Notes: a model not told the origin generated them from the letters alone. Shown: positions 1 to 7,101, counted from the first letter of the stretch. The stretch: 7,985 bases of DNA from JALOOE01 sp964423545 (GCA_964423545.1 CAYRFV010000262.1:1-7985); one strand, 5' to 3'. Numbers and translations: made by a program.

Positions 1-23
1 TGGGGGGGCTTCGGTTTCCTGTT

Positions 24-40
24 CCGGCCCGAAGGGCCGG
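24..40. repeat. Perfect 7-bp inverted repeat (hairpin)
   Basis: CCGGCCC, GAA, GGGCCGG: arms 24-30 and 34-40 are perfectly complementary around a 3-nt loop. No T-run follows on either strand; the nearby homopolymer is an A7 run just downstream on the plus strand. It therefore does not meet the usual definition of an intrinsic terminator. It could be the 3' hairpin of an upstream transcript, or simply a product of the base composition. Confidence 0.5.
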
Positions 41-62
41 TCGCCGCGAAAAAAAGTGGGCG

Positions 63-102
63 TCGCGGCTCTGCGGCGGCGCCGCACGCTGCCGAGCCGC
101 GA
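63..102. repeat. Nested inverted repeat, 9-bp outer and 6-bp inner stem
   Basis: TCGCGGCTC (63-71) is the exact reverse complement of GAGCCGCGA (94-102). Inside it, TGCGGC (72-77) pairs with GCCGCA (81-86) around a GGC loop. The two stems stack directly on the 5' side, giving a possible bulged hairpin of about 15 bp. No T-run follows. The function is unknown: candidates are a structured upstream transcript end or a protein-binding site. The complementarity is directly visible; any role is inference. Confidence 0.5.
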
Positions 103-114
103 CCGATCGATCGG
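103..114. repeat. 12-bp perfect palindrome CCGATCGATCGG
   Basis: The 12 bases are their own reverse complement and begin immediately after the nested repeat that ends at 102. The palindrome lies about 120 bp upstream of the predicted -35 element. Symmetry of this kind suits a dimeric regulator binding at a distance, but GATC-containing palindromes are also common in GC-rich DNA, so an operator role is only a possibility. Confidence 0.4.
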
Positions 115-233
115 CGGTGGGGGATGGGAAGAATCGACGGCCTGATCCGAGGGCTCCGGAAGCCGATCCCGCGATGCGCCGCCGGTTTTTTCCTGGCAGC
201 CGTTCTGGCCTGGCTCCAGGCGTCAGAGGCAAA

Positions 234-262
234 TTGACGCGCCATGGAACGTATGGTATAGT
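234..262 (+). promoter_or_regulatory. Predicted sigma-70-type promoter with extended -10
   Basis: TTGACG at 234-239 matches 5 of 6 bases of the -35 consensus. TATAGT at 257-262 matches 5 of 6 of the -10. They are separated by exactly 17 nt. TG at 254-255 supplies the extended -10 dinucleotide. This is an AT-richer island in very GC-rich surroundings and by far the best promoter-like sequence upstream of the operon. Transcription would begin near 268-271, leaving a leader of about 400 nt before the first start codon. The matches are seen directly; activity is inferred. Confidence 0.65.
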
Positions 263-285
263 CGCACCGCAGCGGGTTGGGGGAT

Positions 286-302
286 GTCACCGGCCCGGTG
301 AC
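286..302. promoter_or_regulatory. Candidate operator, 17-bp dyad
   Basis: GTCACCGG (286-293), a single C, then CCGGTGAC (295-302) is a perfect inverted repeat with a one-base centre. It lies about 17-33 nt downstream of the predicted transcription start. Length, symmetry and position suit a roadblock or operator for a dimeric repressor such as the TetR or GntR families. Its right half, CCCGGTGAC, recurs at 309-317 and as CCCGGCGAC at 328-336. It could instead act in RNA as a 7-bp hairpin. No regulator gene is visible in the window to test this against. Confidence 0.4.
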
Positions 303-347
303 GGCTGCCCCGGTGACCGCCGGCTGCCCCGGCGACTGCCGGCCTGC
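294..347 (+). repeat. Three imperfect tandem copies of a CCCGGTGAC...GGCTGC unit
   Basis: Three back-to-back units are visible. Copy 1 (294-308) reads CCCGGTGAC then GGCTGC. Copy 2 (309-327) reads CCCGGTGAC then CGCCGGCTGC. Copy 3 (328-347) begins CCCGGCGAC and continues TGCCGGCCTGC. The spacer between the two conserved blocks differs by a few bases. The array starts inside the right arm of the 286-302 dyad, so the dyad half-site appears three times in the same orientation at 15- and 19-nt spacing. Confidence 0.5.
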
Positions 348-365
348 GGCTTGCGCCCGGCAGTC
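334..365. repeat. Perfect 9-bp inverted repeat in the leader
   Basis: GACTGCCGG (334-342) is the exact reverse complement of CCGGCAGTC (357-365), with a 14-nt loop. It overlaps the third tandem unit, so alternative pairings with the upstream dyad are possible. No U-tract follows, so a classical terminator is not supported. Confidence 0.45.
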
Positions 366-514
366 AGGCTCTCGCCGCCGATCTTCCGCTTCCAACAATT
401 CGCACGGACCTCCCTCGGAGTCTCGGTTGCGGCACGCCGTCGTGCTTCGGACTGTGGTTCGGAGTCGGGCCGGCGTGCGCTGCGTCGCGACCGGCGGCGC
501 ACGGTGAGGCCGGC

Positions 515-532
515 GCGCGCCCGCGGGCGCGC
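515..532. repeat. All-GC 8-bp inverted repeat in the leader
   Basis: GCGCGCCC (515-522), GC, GGGCGCGC (525-532) is perfectly symmetric. As RNA it would form about 7 bp with a 4-nt loop and would be very stable. It lies about 135 nt before the first start codon and is followed by mixed sequence, not a T-run. It may be a transcript-stabilising or pausing element, or just a consequence of extreme GC content. Confidence 0.35.
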
Positions 533-653
533 TTGCAGCTTGTGCGGCCTTGCGGCGCCGGGCCCCGGCCCGCGGCGCTCCCCGACAACCCATGAACCTT
601 GCCGCGGGCGCCGGCGGCGGCTCCCGCTGGCGCTGCCGTCTACACACATCAGC

Positions 654-661
654 AAAGGGGG
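654..661 (+). promoter_or_regulatory. Strong ribosome binding site deciding the ATG at 668
   Basis: AAAGGGGG ends 6 nt before the ATG at 668. This supports that start over the in-frame TTG at 599, which would place 23 unrelated residues before the signal peptide. Part of the site (GGG at 659-661 with the following TGTC) is complementary to GACAACCC at 584-591, with one bulged base. Confidence 0.75.
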
Positions 662-667
662 TGTCTC

Positions 668-1939
668 ATGGTCAATCGGAGCAAGCGGGGCAGCGGAGCG
701 GTCCTGCTCGTGGCCTGCGTGGCCGCGCTGCTGGCGGCGTGCGCGCCGGCCGGCGCGCCCGGGGGGGCGGCGCCGGCGGCGCCCGCGACGGCGGCGCCTG
801 CCGCCGCCAAACAGGGCGAGCCCTACACCATCGGCGTGCTGGTCGCCAGCACGGGCGGCGCGGCCGCGCTGGGCGAGCCGGAGCGGGATGCGGCGCGGCT
901 GGTGCAGAGCCAGCTCGATGCGCAGGGCGGCATCCTGGGCGCCGACGGGCTGCGCCACCCGGTCAAGGTCGTCATCTACGACACCCAGGGCAGCGGCGAT
1001 GTGGCGATCACCCTCGCCAAGAAGCTCATCAACGACGACAAGGCCGTGGCGATCGTCGGCGGCACCACCAGCCCGGAGAGCCTGGCGCTGGTGCCGATCG
1101 TGCAGGAGGCGAAGATTCCCTTCATCTCCGCCGCCTCCAGCAGCCAGATCGTCGAGCCGGTGGCCGACCGCTTTTGGGTCTTCAAGACCGCGCAGAACAA
1201 CCGGCACACCGCGCCGCAGCAGGTCGAGTACGCCAAGGCCAAGGGACTGACCAGGATCGCCAACCTCTACGTGAACAACTCCTACGGCGAGGACGGCCGC
1301 AACGCCATCCGGGACGCGGCCAAGGCGGCCGGGGTGGAGATCGTCCTGGAGGAGACGTTCGAGGCTGCGGACACCAACATGATGGCGCAGCTCACCAAGG
1401 TAAAGGCCAGCCCCGCGCAGGCGGTGCTGGTGACCGCGATCCCGCCCGCCGCATCGATCCTCACCAAGCAGTACCGCGAGATGGGCCTCAAGCTGCCGCT
1501 GATCCACAACCACGGCATCGGCATGAAGTCGTTCATCACGCAGGCCGGCCCGGAGAACGCCGAAGGGGTCCTCTTCCCGATGGGCAAGCTGGTCGCGGCC
1601 TCGTCGCTGGCCGACAGCGACCCGCAGAAGCCCGTGCTGACGAAGTTCATCAAGGACTACGAGGCGTTCACCAAGAACCCGACCAGCACCTTCGCGGGCC
1701 ACGCCTGGGACGGGCTCCAGTTGGCGCTGAAGGCGCTGGAGTCGCTGCCCGCCGGGCTGAAGTTGGAAGAGCAGCGGGCCAGGGTCCGGGATTCCATCGA
1801 GACGATCAAGGCGTTCCCCGGCACCGGCGGCATGTTCAACCTGTCGCCCCAGGATCACGTGGGGCTGAGCAGCCAGGATGTGGTGCTGGTGAAGATCGCA
1901 GACGGCAACTGGGTCCATCTGCCGCGCGAGAAATGGTAG
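668..1939 (+). CDS. ABC importer solute-binding lipoprotein (LivJ/HAAT family)
   Basis: A 423-residue extracytoplasmic receptor of a branched-chain amino acid / carboxylate-type ABC importer. The N-terminus has a basic segment (residues 2-7) and a hydrophobic stretch (11-24). A lipobox LAAC follows with the lipidated Cys at 25. An Ala/Pro/Gly linker runs to about 47. The mature type I periplasmic-binding fold starts at YTIGVLVAST (53-62). Characteristic blocks are AIVGGTTSPESLALVPIV (128-145) and KIPFISAASSS (149-159), which normally hold the ligand-binding Ser/Thr residues. Further blocks are YVNNSYGEDG (201-210), AEGVLFPMGKLVA (298-310) and FAGHAWDGLQLAL (342-354). The ATG at 668 is chosen for its ribosome site and signal peptide. 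It lies 22 nt before livH. The ligand cannot be assigned: this family also binds amides, aromatic acids and other carboxylates. The linker style resembles Chloroflexota lipoproteins. Confidence 0.93.
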   Translation: MVNRSKRGSGAVLLVACVAALLAACAPAGAPGGAAPAAPATAAPAAAKQGEPYTIGVLVASTGGAAALGEPERDAARLVQSQLDAQGGILGADGLRHPVKVVIYDTQGSGDVAITLAKKLINDDKAVAIVGGTTSPESLALVPIVQEAKIPFISAASSSQIVEPVADRFWVFKTAQNNRHTAPQQVEYAKAKGLTRIANLYVNNSYGEDGRNAIRDAAKAAGVEIVLEETFEAADTNMMAQLTKVKASPAQAVLVTAIPPAASILTKQYREMGLKLPLIHNHGIGMKSFITQAGPENAEGVLFPMGKLVAASSLADSDPQKPVLTKFIKDYEAFTKNPTSTFAGHAWDGLQLALKALESLPAGLKLEEQRARVRDSIETIKAFPGTGGMFNLSPQDHVGLSSQDVVLVKIADGNWVHLPREKW

Positions 1940-1961
1940 AGCCCATCGAACAGGTCGCGCC

Positions 1962-2891
1962 GTGCCCAACTACGAGCTGAGCAATTACCTCCAGTTCGTG
2001 CTGTCCGGCATCAGCACCGGCAGCATCTATGTCCTGGTCGCGCTGGGGATCGTCACCATCTACAGCGTCACGGGGATCGTCAACCTGGCGCAGGGCGAGT
2101 ACTGCATGCTCGGCGCCATGCTGGCGGTCACGTATCTGCGCTGGGGCCTGCCGATGATCCTGGCGATCGCCGCCTCGGTCGCCAGCGTGGCCGCGATCGG
2201 GATCGCGATCGAGCGGCTGACCGTCCACCCGGCGCGGTCGGCCTCCAGCATCACGCTGATCATGATCACGGTCGGCGTCTCGATCATCGTGCGGGGCATG
2301 GCGCTGCTGGCGTGGGGCGCGTCTCCTTACTCGCTGCCCGCATTCACCAAAGGCCCCCCGCTCGATATCCTGGGCGCGGCGGTCAGCCTGCAGCGCGTGT
2401 GGATCGTGGTGGCGGCCTTGCTTTCGCTGTCGCTCCTCTACTTTCTGCTGGAGCGCACGCTGCTGGGCAAGGCGGTGCGCGCCTGCGCCATCAATCGACA
2501 GGCCGCGGGGCTGATGGGGATCAGCGCCAGCCAGATGTCGCTGCTCGTCTTCGGCCTGAGCGCGGGGCTGGGCGCGGTCGGCGGGATCGTCATCGCGCCG
2601 CTCATGCTGGCCAGCTATGACATGGGGCTGATGCTGGGGCTGAAGGGCTTCGTGGCCGCGGTGATCGGCGGGCTGACCAGCCTGCCGGGCGCGGTGATCG
2701 GGGGGCTGCTGTTGGGCGTGATCGAGTCGCTCGGCGCCGGCCTGATCTCGTCCGGCTTCAAGGACGCGATCGCGTTCCTGGTGCTGCTGATCGTCATCTT
2801 CGCCCGCTCGGGACAGCTCGTCCGCCGGCGGCAGGGATCGCCCAGCCGGGCGGCCGCAGGCGCCGGGGCCGGCGCGGGGGCGGATGCATGA
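1962..2891 (+). CDS. livH: ABC importer permease, LivH-type
   Basis: A 309-residue inner-membrane permease of the BPD_transp_2 family, one half of the translocation channel. The family opening LQFVLSGISTGSIYVLVALGIVTIYSVTGIVNLAQGEY spans residues 10-47. Hydrophobic segments lie at about 10-33, 45-58, 63-83, 96-118, 146-164, 190-214, 228-256 and 268-282. The cytoplasmic coupling loop is RACAINRQAAGLMGISASQM (173-192), and the end block GLKGFVAAVIGGLTSLPGAVIGGLLLG (226-252) is typical. The start is GTG and only a weak AGG-like ribosome site precedes it, 22 nt after the receptor stop, so translation may depend on ribosomes arriving from that gene. The last residues form a low-complexity Ala-Gly tail (AGAGAGADA) not expected in the family. 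Its stop overlaps the livM start as ATGA. Confidence 0.93.
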   Translation: MPNYELSNYLQFVLSGISTGSIYVLVALGIVTIYSVTGIVNLAQGEYCMLGAMLAVTYLRWGLPMILAIAASVASVAAIGIAIERLTVHPARSASSITLIMITVGVSIIVRGMALLAWGASPYSLPAFTKGPPLDILGAAVSLQRVWIVVAALLSLSLLYFLLERTLLGKAVRACAINRQAAGLMGISASQMSLLVFGLSAGLGAVGGIVIAPLMLASYDMGLMLGLKGFVAAVIGGLTSLPGAVIGGLLLGVIESLGAGLISSGFKDAIAFLVLLIVIFARSGQLVRRRQGSPSRAAAGAGAGAGADA

Positions 2892-3877
2892 TCGACCGCT
2901 CGCCGTGGCGCCGCCATCGCAATGCACTCGCGCTGTTGGCTTTCGCCCTGGTCGTGGCCGCCGTCCCGCTGGTGCTGCAAAGCCCCTATCTGCTCAGCAC
3001 CGCCATCTTCATCGGCATCTTCGCCATCGTGACGCTCGGGCTCTGCCTGCTGATGGGCTACGCGGGCCAGGTGTCGTTGGGGCATGCGGCGTTCTGGGGG
3101 ATCGGCGCGTACACCTCCGCCATCCTCACGGTCAAGCTGGGACTCTCGCCCTGGCTGGCCATGCTGGCCGGCGTCGGGGTCACCGGCGGGCTGGCCGCGC
3201 TGATCGCCTTCCCCATCTTCCGGCTGCGCGAGCACTATCTCGCGATGGCGACCCTGGGGCTGGGGATCATCGCCTACCTGGCCTTCGGCGAGTTCAGGGA
3301 GCTGACCGGCGGCCCGTCGGGGCTGCCCGGCGTGCCGCGGCTCGCGGTGGGCGGCTTTGTCTTCGACGGCGACGTGGAGTACTACTACCTGGTGTGGGGC
3401 GTGCTGCTGCTGCTCATCGGCCTGTCGCTCAACATCGTCAACTCGCGCGTGGGCCGCGCGCTGCGCGGCCTGCACGTCAGCGAGGCGGCCGCCGAGAGCG
3501 TCGGCGTGGACGCCAGCCGCTACAAGCTCCAGGTGCTGGTGCTCAGCGCCGCGTACGCCAGCCTGGCCGGCAGCCTCTACGTGCACTACATGCAGTTCGT
3601 CAGCCCGCAGTCGTTCGACTTCGGCGCCTCGGTCCGCCTGGTGGTGATGGCCGCCATCGGCGGGCTCGCCAGCGTGTGGGGCGCGCCCTTCGGCGCGGCG
3701 GCCGTCGTGCTGGTGACGGTGATCCTGCGCGAGGCGCTGCCGCGCCTCATCCCGAACGCGTCGGGCGAGCACATCATCATCGTCTACGGGCTGGTGCTGG
3801 TGCTGATCATGATCTTCATGCCGCAGGGGCTGACCCGCGGCCTGGTGGGGACGGTGCGCAGGCATGCTCGCCATTGA
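2888..3877 (+). CDS. livM: ABC importer permease, LivM-type
   Basis: A 329-residue second permease subunit that pairs with the LivH-like protein. The family signature LCLLMGYAGQVSLGHAAFWGIGAYTSA (52-78) is clear. The coupling loop runs through SRVGRALRGLHVSEAAAESVGVDASRYKL (186-214). The C-terminal block GASVRLVVMAAIGGLASVWGAPFGAA (246-271) is diagnostic. Hydrophobic segments lie near 12-30, 33-57, 68-82, 89-110, 120-136, 165-184, 213-233, 250-281 and 296-311. Length is normal for the shorter LivM form. The ATG at 2888 overlaps the livH stop by 4 nt. An in-phase-shifted ATG at 2884 opens a different frame and is not used. The 3' end overlaps livG by 14 nt. Confidence 0.93.
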   Translation: MIDRSPWRRHRNALALLAFALVVAAVPLVLQSPYLLSTAIFIGIFAIVTLGLCLLMGYAGQVSLGHAAFWGIGAYTSAILTVKLGLSPWLAMLAGVGVTGGLAALIAFPIFRLREHYLAMATLGLGIIAYLAFGEFRELTGGPSGLPGVPRLAVGGFVFDGDVEYYYLVWGVLLLLIGLSLNIVNSRVGRALRGLHVSEAAAESVGVDASRYKLQVLVLSAAYASLAGSLYVHYMQFVSPQSFDFGASVRLVVMAAIGGLASVWGAPFGAAAVVLVTVILREALPRLIPNASGEHIIIVYGLVLVLIMIFMPQGLTRGLVGTVRRHARH

Positions 3878-4621
3878 CGGTGTGACGCAGGTCTTCGGCG
3901 GCGTGGTCGCGCTCGACGCGGTCAGCTTCCAGGTCGCGGAGCACAGCATCACCGCGCTGGTCGGACCGAACGGCGCCGGCAAGACCACGCTGTTCAACAT
4001 CGTGGCCGGCGCACAGACGCCCACCGCCGGCACAGTGCGGCTGGCCGGCCGCGTGCTGAACGGGATGCCGGCCCATGGCCGCGTGCGCCTGGGGATCGGC
4101 CGCACCTTCCAGAACGCCCTGCTCTTCGACAACATGACGGTGCTCGAAAACGTGATGGTCGGCCGGCATCCCCGCAGCGCCACGGGGATGGTCGCGGCCG
4201 CGCTGCGCCTGCCCTCCATGCGCCGCGAGGAGGAGCACATCTTCCTGGAGGCGATGCGCTGCCTGAACCTGGTGGGGCTCGGGATGCGCGGCGGCGAGAT
4301 GGCCGGCAGCCTCCCCTTCGGCCAGCAGCGCCTGGCCGCCATCGCCCGGGCCCTGGCCACCGAGCCGCGGCTGCTGCTGATGGATGAGCCGGCCGCCGGG
4401 CTCAACACGCTGGAGCGGATGGGGCTGGCCGACCTGATCCGCCGCATCCAGGAGATGGGGATCACCGTGCTGCTGGTCGAACACGATATGTCGCTGGTGA
4501 TGCAGCTGGCGGAATGGGTGGTGGTGCTGGATCACGGCCGGAAGCTCACCGAGGGCACGGGGGAACAGGTGCGCCGGAACCGCCAGGTGATCGCGGCCTA
4601 CCTGGGTGCGGAGGCGGCCTG

Positions 4622-4622
<1 letters not shown>
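3864..4622 (+). CDS. livG: ABC importer ATPase, LivG-type
   Basis: A 252-residue cytoplasmic ATPase that pairs with LivF to drive import. Walker A is GPNGAGKT (34-41) and the Q-loop glutamine is Q83 in GIGRTFQN. Walker B is LLLMDE (170-175) followed by PAAGLN. The switch histidine is H207 in LLVEHD. The signature loop reads LPFGQQR (150-156) where LivG proteins usually have a Ser-Tyr-Gly-type sequence; the essential Gly and Gln are kept, so activity is expected. The segment ENVMVGRHPRSATG (95-108) and the absence of an accessory C-terminal domain fit LivG. It starts inside the end of livM (14-nt overlap) and its TGA shares a base with the livF ATG (TGATG). Confidence 0.93.
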
Positions 4623-5373
<751 letters not shown>

Positions 5374-5377
<4 letters not shown>

Positions 5378-6681
5378 TCTGGGATCGCAAACACGAAACG
5401 ATGGCCAGGGGCGACCTGGAGACGCTCCAGTTGGAGCGGCTGAGGACGCAGGCGGCCCATGTCTACGACAAGGTGCCGTTCTACCGGCAGCGGTTCATGG
5501 AACAGGGCATCACGCCGCAGGGCATCCGCTCCCTGGCCGACCTGGCGAAGCTGCCGTTCACCTACAAGCGGGACTTCCGCGACAACTACCCCCTGGGCCT
5601 CGCCGCAGTGCCGAAGGAGCGCATCGTGCGCATCCATGCCTCCAGCGGCACAACGGGCAAGCCGACCGTGGTCGCCTACACCGCCGGCGACATCGATCTC
5701 TGGTCCGAGGTCATGGCCCGCACGATCACGGCCGGCGGCGTGACCCGGTCCGACGTGGTGCACAATGCCTACGGCTACGGCCTGTTCACCGGCGGCCTGG
5801 GCTTCCACTATGGGGCCGAGCGCGTCGGAGCCACCGTGATCCCGGTGTCGGGCGGCGTCACCAAGCGCCAGATCATGCTGATCCAGGACCTGGGGAGCAC
5901 CGTGCTCTGCTGCACGCCGTCCTATGCGCTCTACCTGGCGGAAGCCGCGCAGGAGATGGGGGTCGACCTGCGCGAGACCGCGCTGCGCGTCGGCATCTTC
6001 GGGGCCGAGCCGTGGTCGGAGCGGATGCGCCAGGAGATCGAGGCCAAGCTCGGGATCAAGGCGCTCGATATCTACGGGCTGAGCGAGGTCATCGGGCCGG
6101 GCGTCTCCATCGAGTGCGAGCACCAGTGCGGCCTGCACATCTTCGAGGACCATTTCCTGCCGGAGATCGTCGATCCCGCCACCGGCATGCCGCTGCCGTG
6201 GGGCCAGCGCGGGGAGCTGGTCCTGACGACGCTGACCAAGGAGGCGCTGCCGGTCATCCGCTACCGCACGGGCGACATCACCGCGCTCAACGCCGAGACG
6301 TGCGCCTGCGGCCGCACGATGGTGCGCATGGCGAAGCCCAGCGGCCGCACCGACGACATGCTGATCGTCCGCGGCGTCAACGTCTTCCCCTCCCAGATCG
6401 AGACGGTGCTGCTCCAGGTGGAAGGGGTGCAGCCGCACTACCAGATCATCGTGGATCGCCAGCACACGTTGGACGATCTCGAGGTGTGGGTCGAAGTGTC
6501 GGACGAGGTTTTTGCGGACGAGATTCGGGGGCTGGAAGCCCTGGAGGGCCGGATTCGAGACGAGCTGCGCAGCGCGCTCGGCATTGCGGCCCGGGTGCGA
6601 CTGGTCGAGCCGCGCTCGATCCAGCGCAGCGAGGGCAAGGCCAGGCGCGTCGTCGACCGCAGAGAAGTCTACAATTCATAG
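5374..6681 (+). CDS. paaK: Phenylacetate-CoA ligase family enzyme (AMP-forming)
   Basis: A 435-residue soluble adenylate-forming enzyme. It would activate a carboxylic acid with ATP to an acyl-adenylate and transfer the acyl group to CoA. Length and opening (MIWDRKHETMARGDLETLQLERLR) match the PaaK family. The nucleotide loop is SSGTTGKPT (90-98). YGLSEVIGPG (234-243), RYRTGD (296-301) and GRTDDMLIVRGVNVFPSQIE (324-343) are conserved adenylation motifs. The catalytic Lys is K422 in SEGKARRV. Cysteines C248, C252, C310 and C312 lie in ECEHQC and CACGR contexts and could form a metal site (inference). The ATG overlaps the livF stop as ATGA, tying its translation to the importer. Phenylacetate is the family's name-giving substrate, but hydroxyphenylacetates, indoleacetate or other aryl acids are possible. 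Confidence 0.9.
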
Positions 6682-6693
6682 AGGCAGGTTATC

Positions 6694-7101
6694 ATGAGGG
6701 TCACCCAAATCTCCGTCTTTCTCGAAAACCGGCCCGGCCGGCTGGCCCACCTGCTGCAGGTGCTCGCCGAGGCGAAGATCAATCTGCGGGCGCTGTCGCT
6801 GGCCGACACCGCCGATTTCGGCATCGCACGCATCATCGTCGCCGATACGGCCGCCGCGATGGCTGCGATCCGCCATGCCGGGCTGACGGCCGCCACCACC
6901 GATGTGCTGCGGGTGGAAGTGCCCGACGAGCCGGGCGCGCTGGAAAACACGATCGTGATCCCGCTGGCGCAGGCGGGCGTGAACATCGAATACCTCTATG
7001 CCCACAGCGAGCGGCCGCTGGACAAGGCCGAGGTGGTGCTGAAGGTCGACAAGCTGGAGAAGGCCGAGCAGGTCCTGAGGGGCCGCGCGAACGGGGATTG
7101 A
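6694..7101 (+). CDS. Tandem ACT-domain protein, putative amino acid sensor
   Basis: A 135-residue protein made only of two ACT domains in tandem, with no catalytic domain. Domain 1 (about 3-67) carries LENRPGRLAHLLQVLAEAKINL (10-31). Domain 2 (about 70-131) carries VPDEPGALENTIVIPLAQAGVNIEYLYA (76-103). Both keep the Pro-Gly-x-Leu turn that shapes the ligand site between ACT domains. The order beta-alpha-beta-beta-alpha-beta fits. ACT domains usually bind amino acids and regulate an enzyme or regulator. Stand-alone versions next to phenylacetate-CoA ligases are a recurrent pairing in my knowledge of genomes, but their role is unproven. The GAGG and CAGG bases at 6681-6688 form the ribosome site, overlapping the last base of the ligase stop. 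It lies 12 nt after the ligase and 4 nt before AOR. Confidence 0.85.
   Translation: MRVTQISVFLENRPGRLAHLLQVLAEAKINLRALSLADTADFGIARIIVADTAAAMAAIRHAGLTAATTDVLRVEVPDEPGALENTIVIPLAQAGVNIEYLYAHSERPLDKAEVVLKVDKLEKAEQVLRGRANGD

Larger units (their letters stand above)
1..233. other. Upstream intergenic stretch, no convincing gene
   Basis: I see no gene here that I can support. The forward frame starting at base 1 is open from the window edge to a TGA at 235-237 and ends in a hydrophobic stretch (FFLAAVLAWLQ). It could be the 3' end of an upstream membrane protein. However, about a quarter of its third codon positions are A/T, clearly more than in the genes downstream, and its middle is a low-complexity Arg/Ala/Pro stretch with no family resemblance. 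In such GC-rich DNA, open frames of this length arise by chance. The stretch carries three inverted repeats, listed separately, and a T6 run at 186-191. Confidence 0.5.
269..667 (+). other. Long GC-rich 5' leader of the operon
   Basis: This is about 400 nt between the predicted transcription start and the first gene. It contains several perfect dyads: 286-302, 334-342 with 357-365, 432-436 with 441-445 (loop CCGT), 474-480 with 497-503, 515-522 with 525-532, and 559-564 with 567-572. It also has a short tandem repeat at 294-347. I found no T-box consensus or other riboswitch core that I recognise, and no U-tract-bearing attenuator. A five-codon frame, MSPAR, lies at 284-301 overlapping the first dyad. 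A longer frame at 277-507 (TTG start) is low-complexity and has no good ribosome binding site, so I do not call it a gene. Confidence 0.45.

Noticed and set aside
152..191. Intrinsic terminator ending in the T6 run at 186-191
   Set aside because: Only a 4-bp stem (152-155 with 161-164) is near and it is about 20 nt from the T-run; no stem directly precedes the run.
1..237. C-terminal end of an upstream gene in the first forward frame
   Set aside because: The frame is open but its third-position base use is weaker than in the real genes, the sequence is mostly low-complexity, and its stop would overlap the -35 element. It remains possible but unsupported.
277..507. 76-codon TTG-started frame within the leader
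   Set aside because: It starts soon after the predicted transcription start, but has no adequate ribosome site, a low-complexity composition and no recognisable domain.
599..667. In-frame TTG at 599 as the start of the receptor
   Set aside because: It would put 23 non-hydrophobic residues before a normal lipoprotein signal peptide. The ATG at 668 has a strong ribosome site.
117..1250. 377-codon forward frame spanning the leader and the first third of the receptor gene
   Set aside because: It overlaps the receptor in another frame, is Arg/Pro-rich and low-complexity, and has no ribosome site or family resemblance.
287..1969. 560-codon open frame on the minus strand opposite the receptor gene
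   Set aside because: It is antisense to a clear solute-binding protein, is rich in Arg/Gly/His/Ala and matches no fold. Long antisense frames are expected opposite GC-rich genes with strong third-position bias. The same holds for the minus-strand frames at 1836-2927, 2615-4465, 3816-4535, 4598-5350, 5356-6465 and 6833-7984.
6653..6675. Internal promoter before the ACT gene (TACAAT at 6670-6675)
   Set aside because: The -10 match is good but the only -35-like hexamer (TCGACC at 6653-6658) is just 11 nt upstream, and transcription would start at the ribosome site itself.
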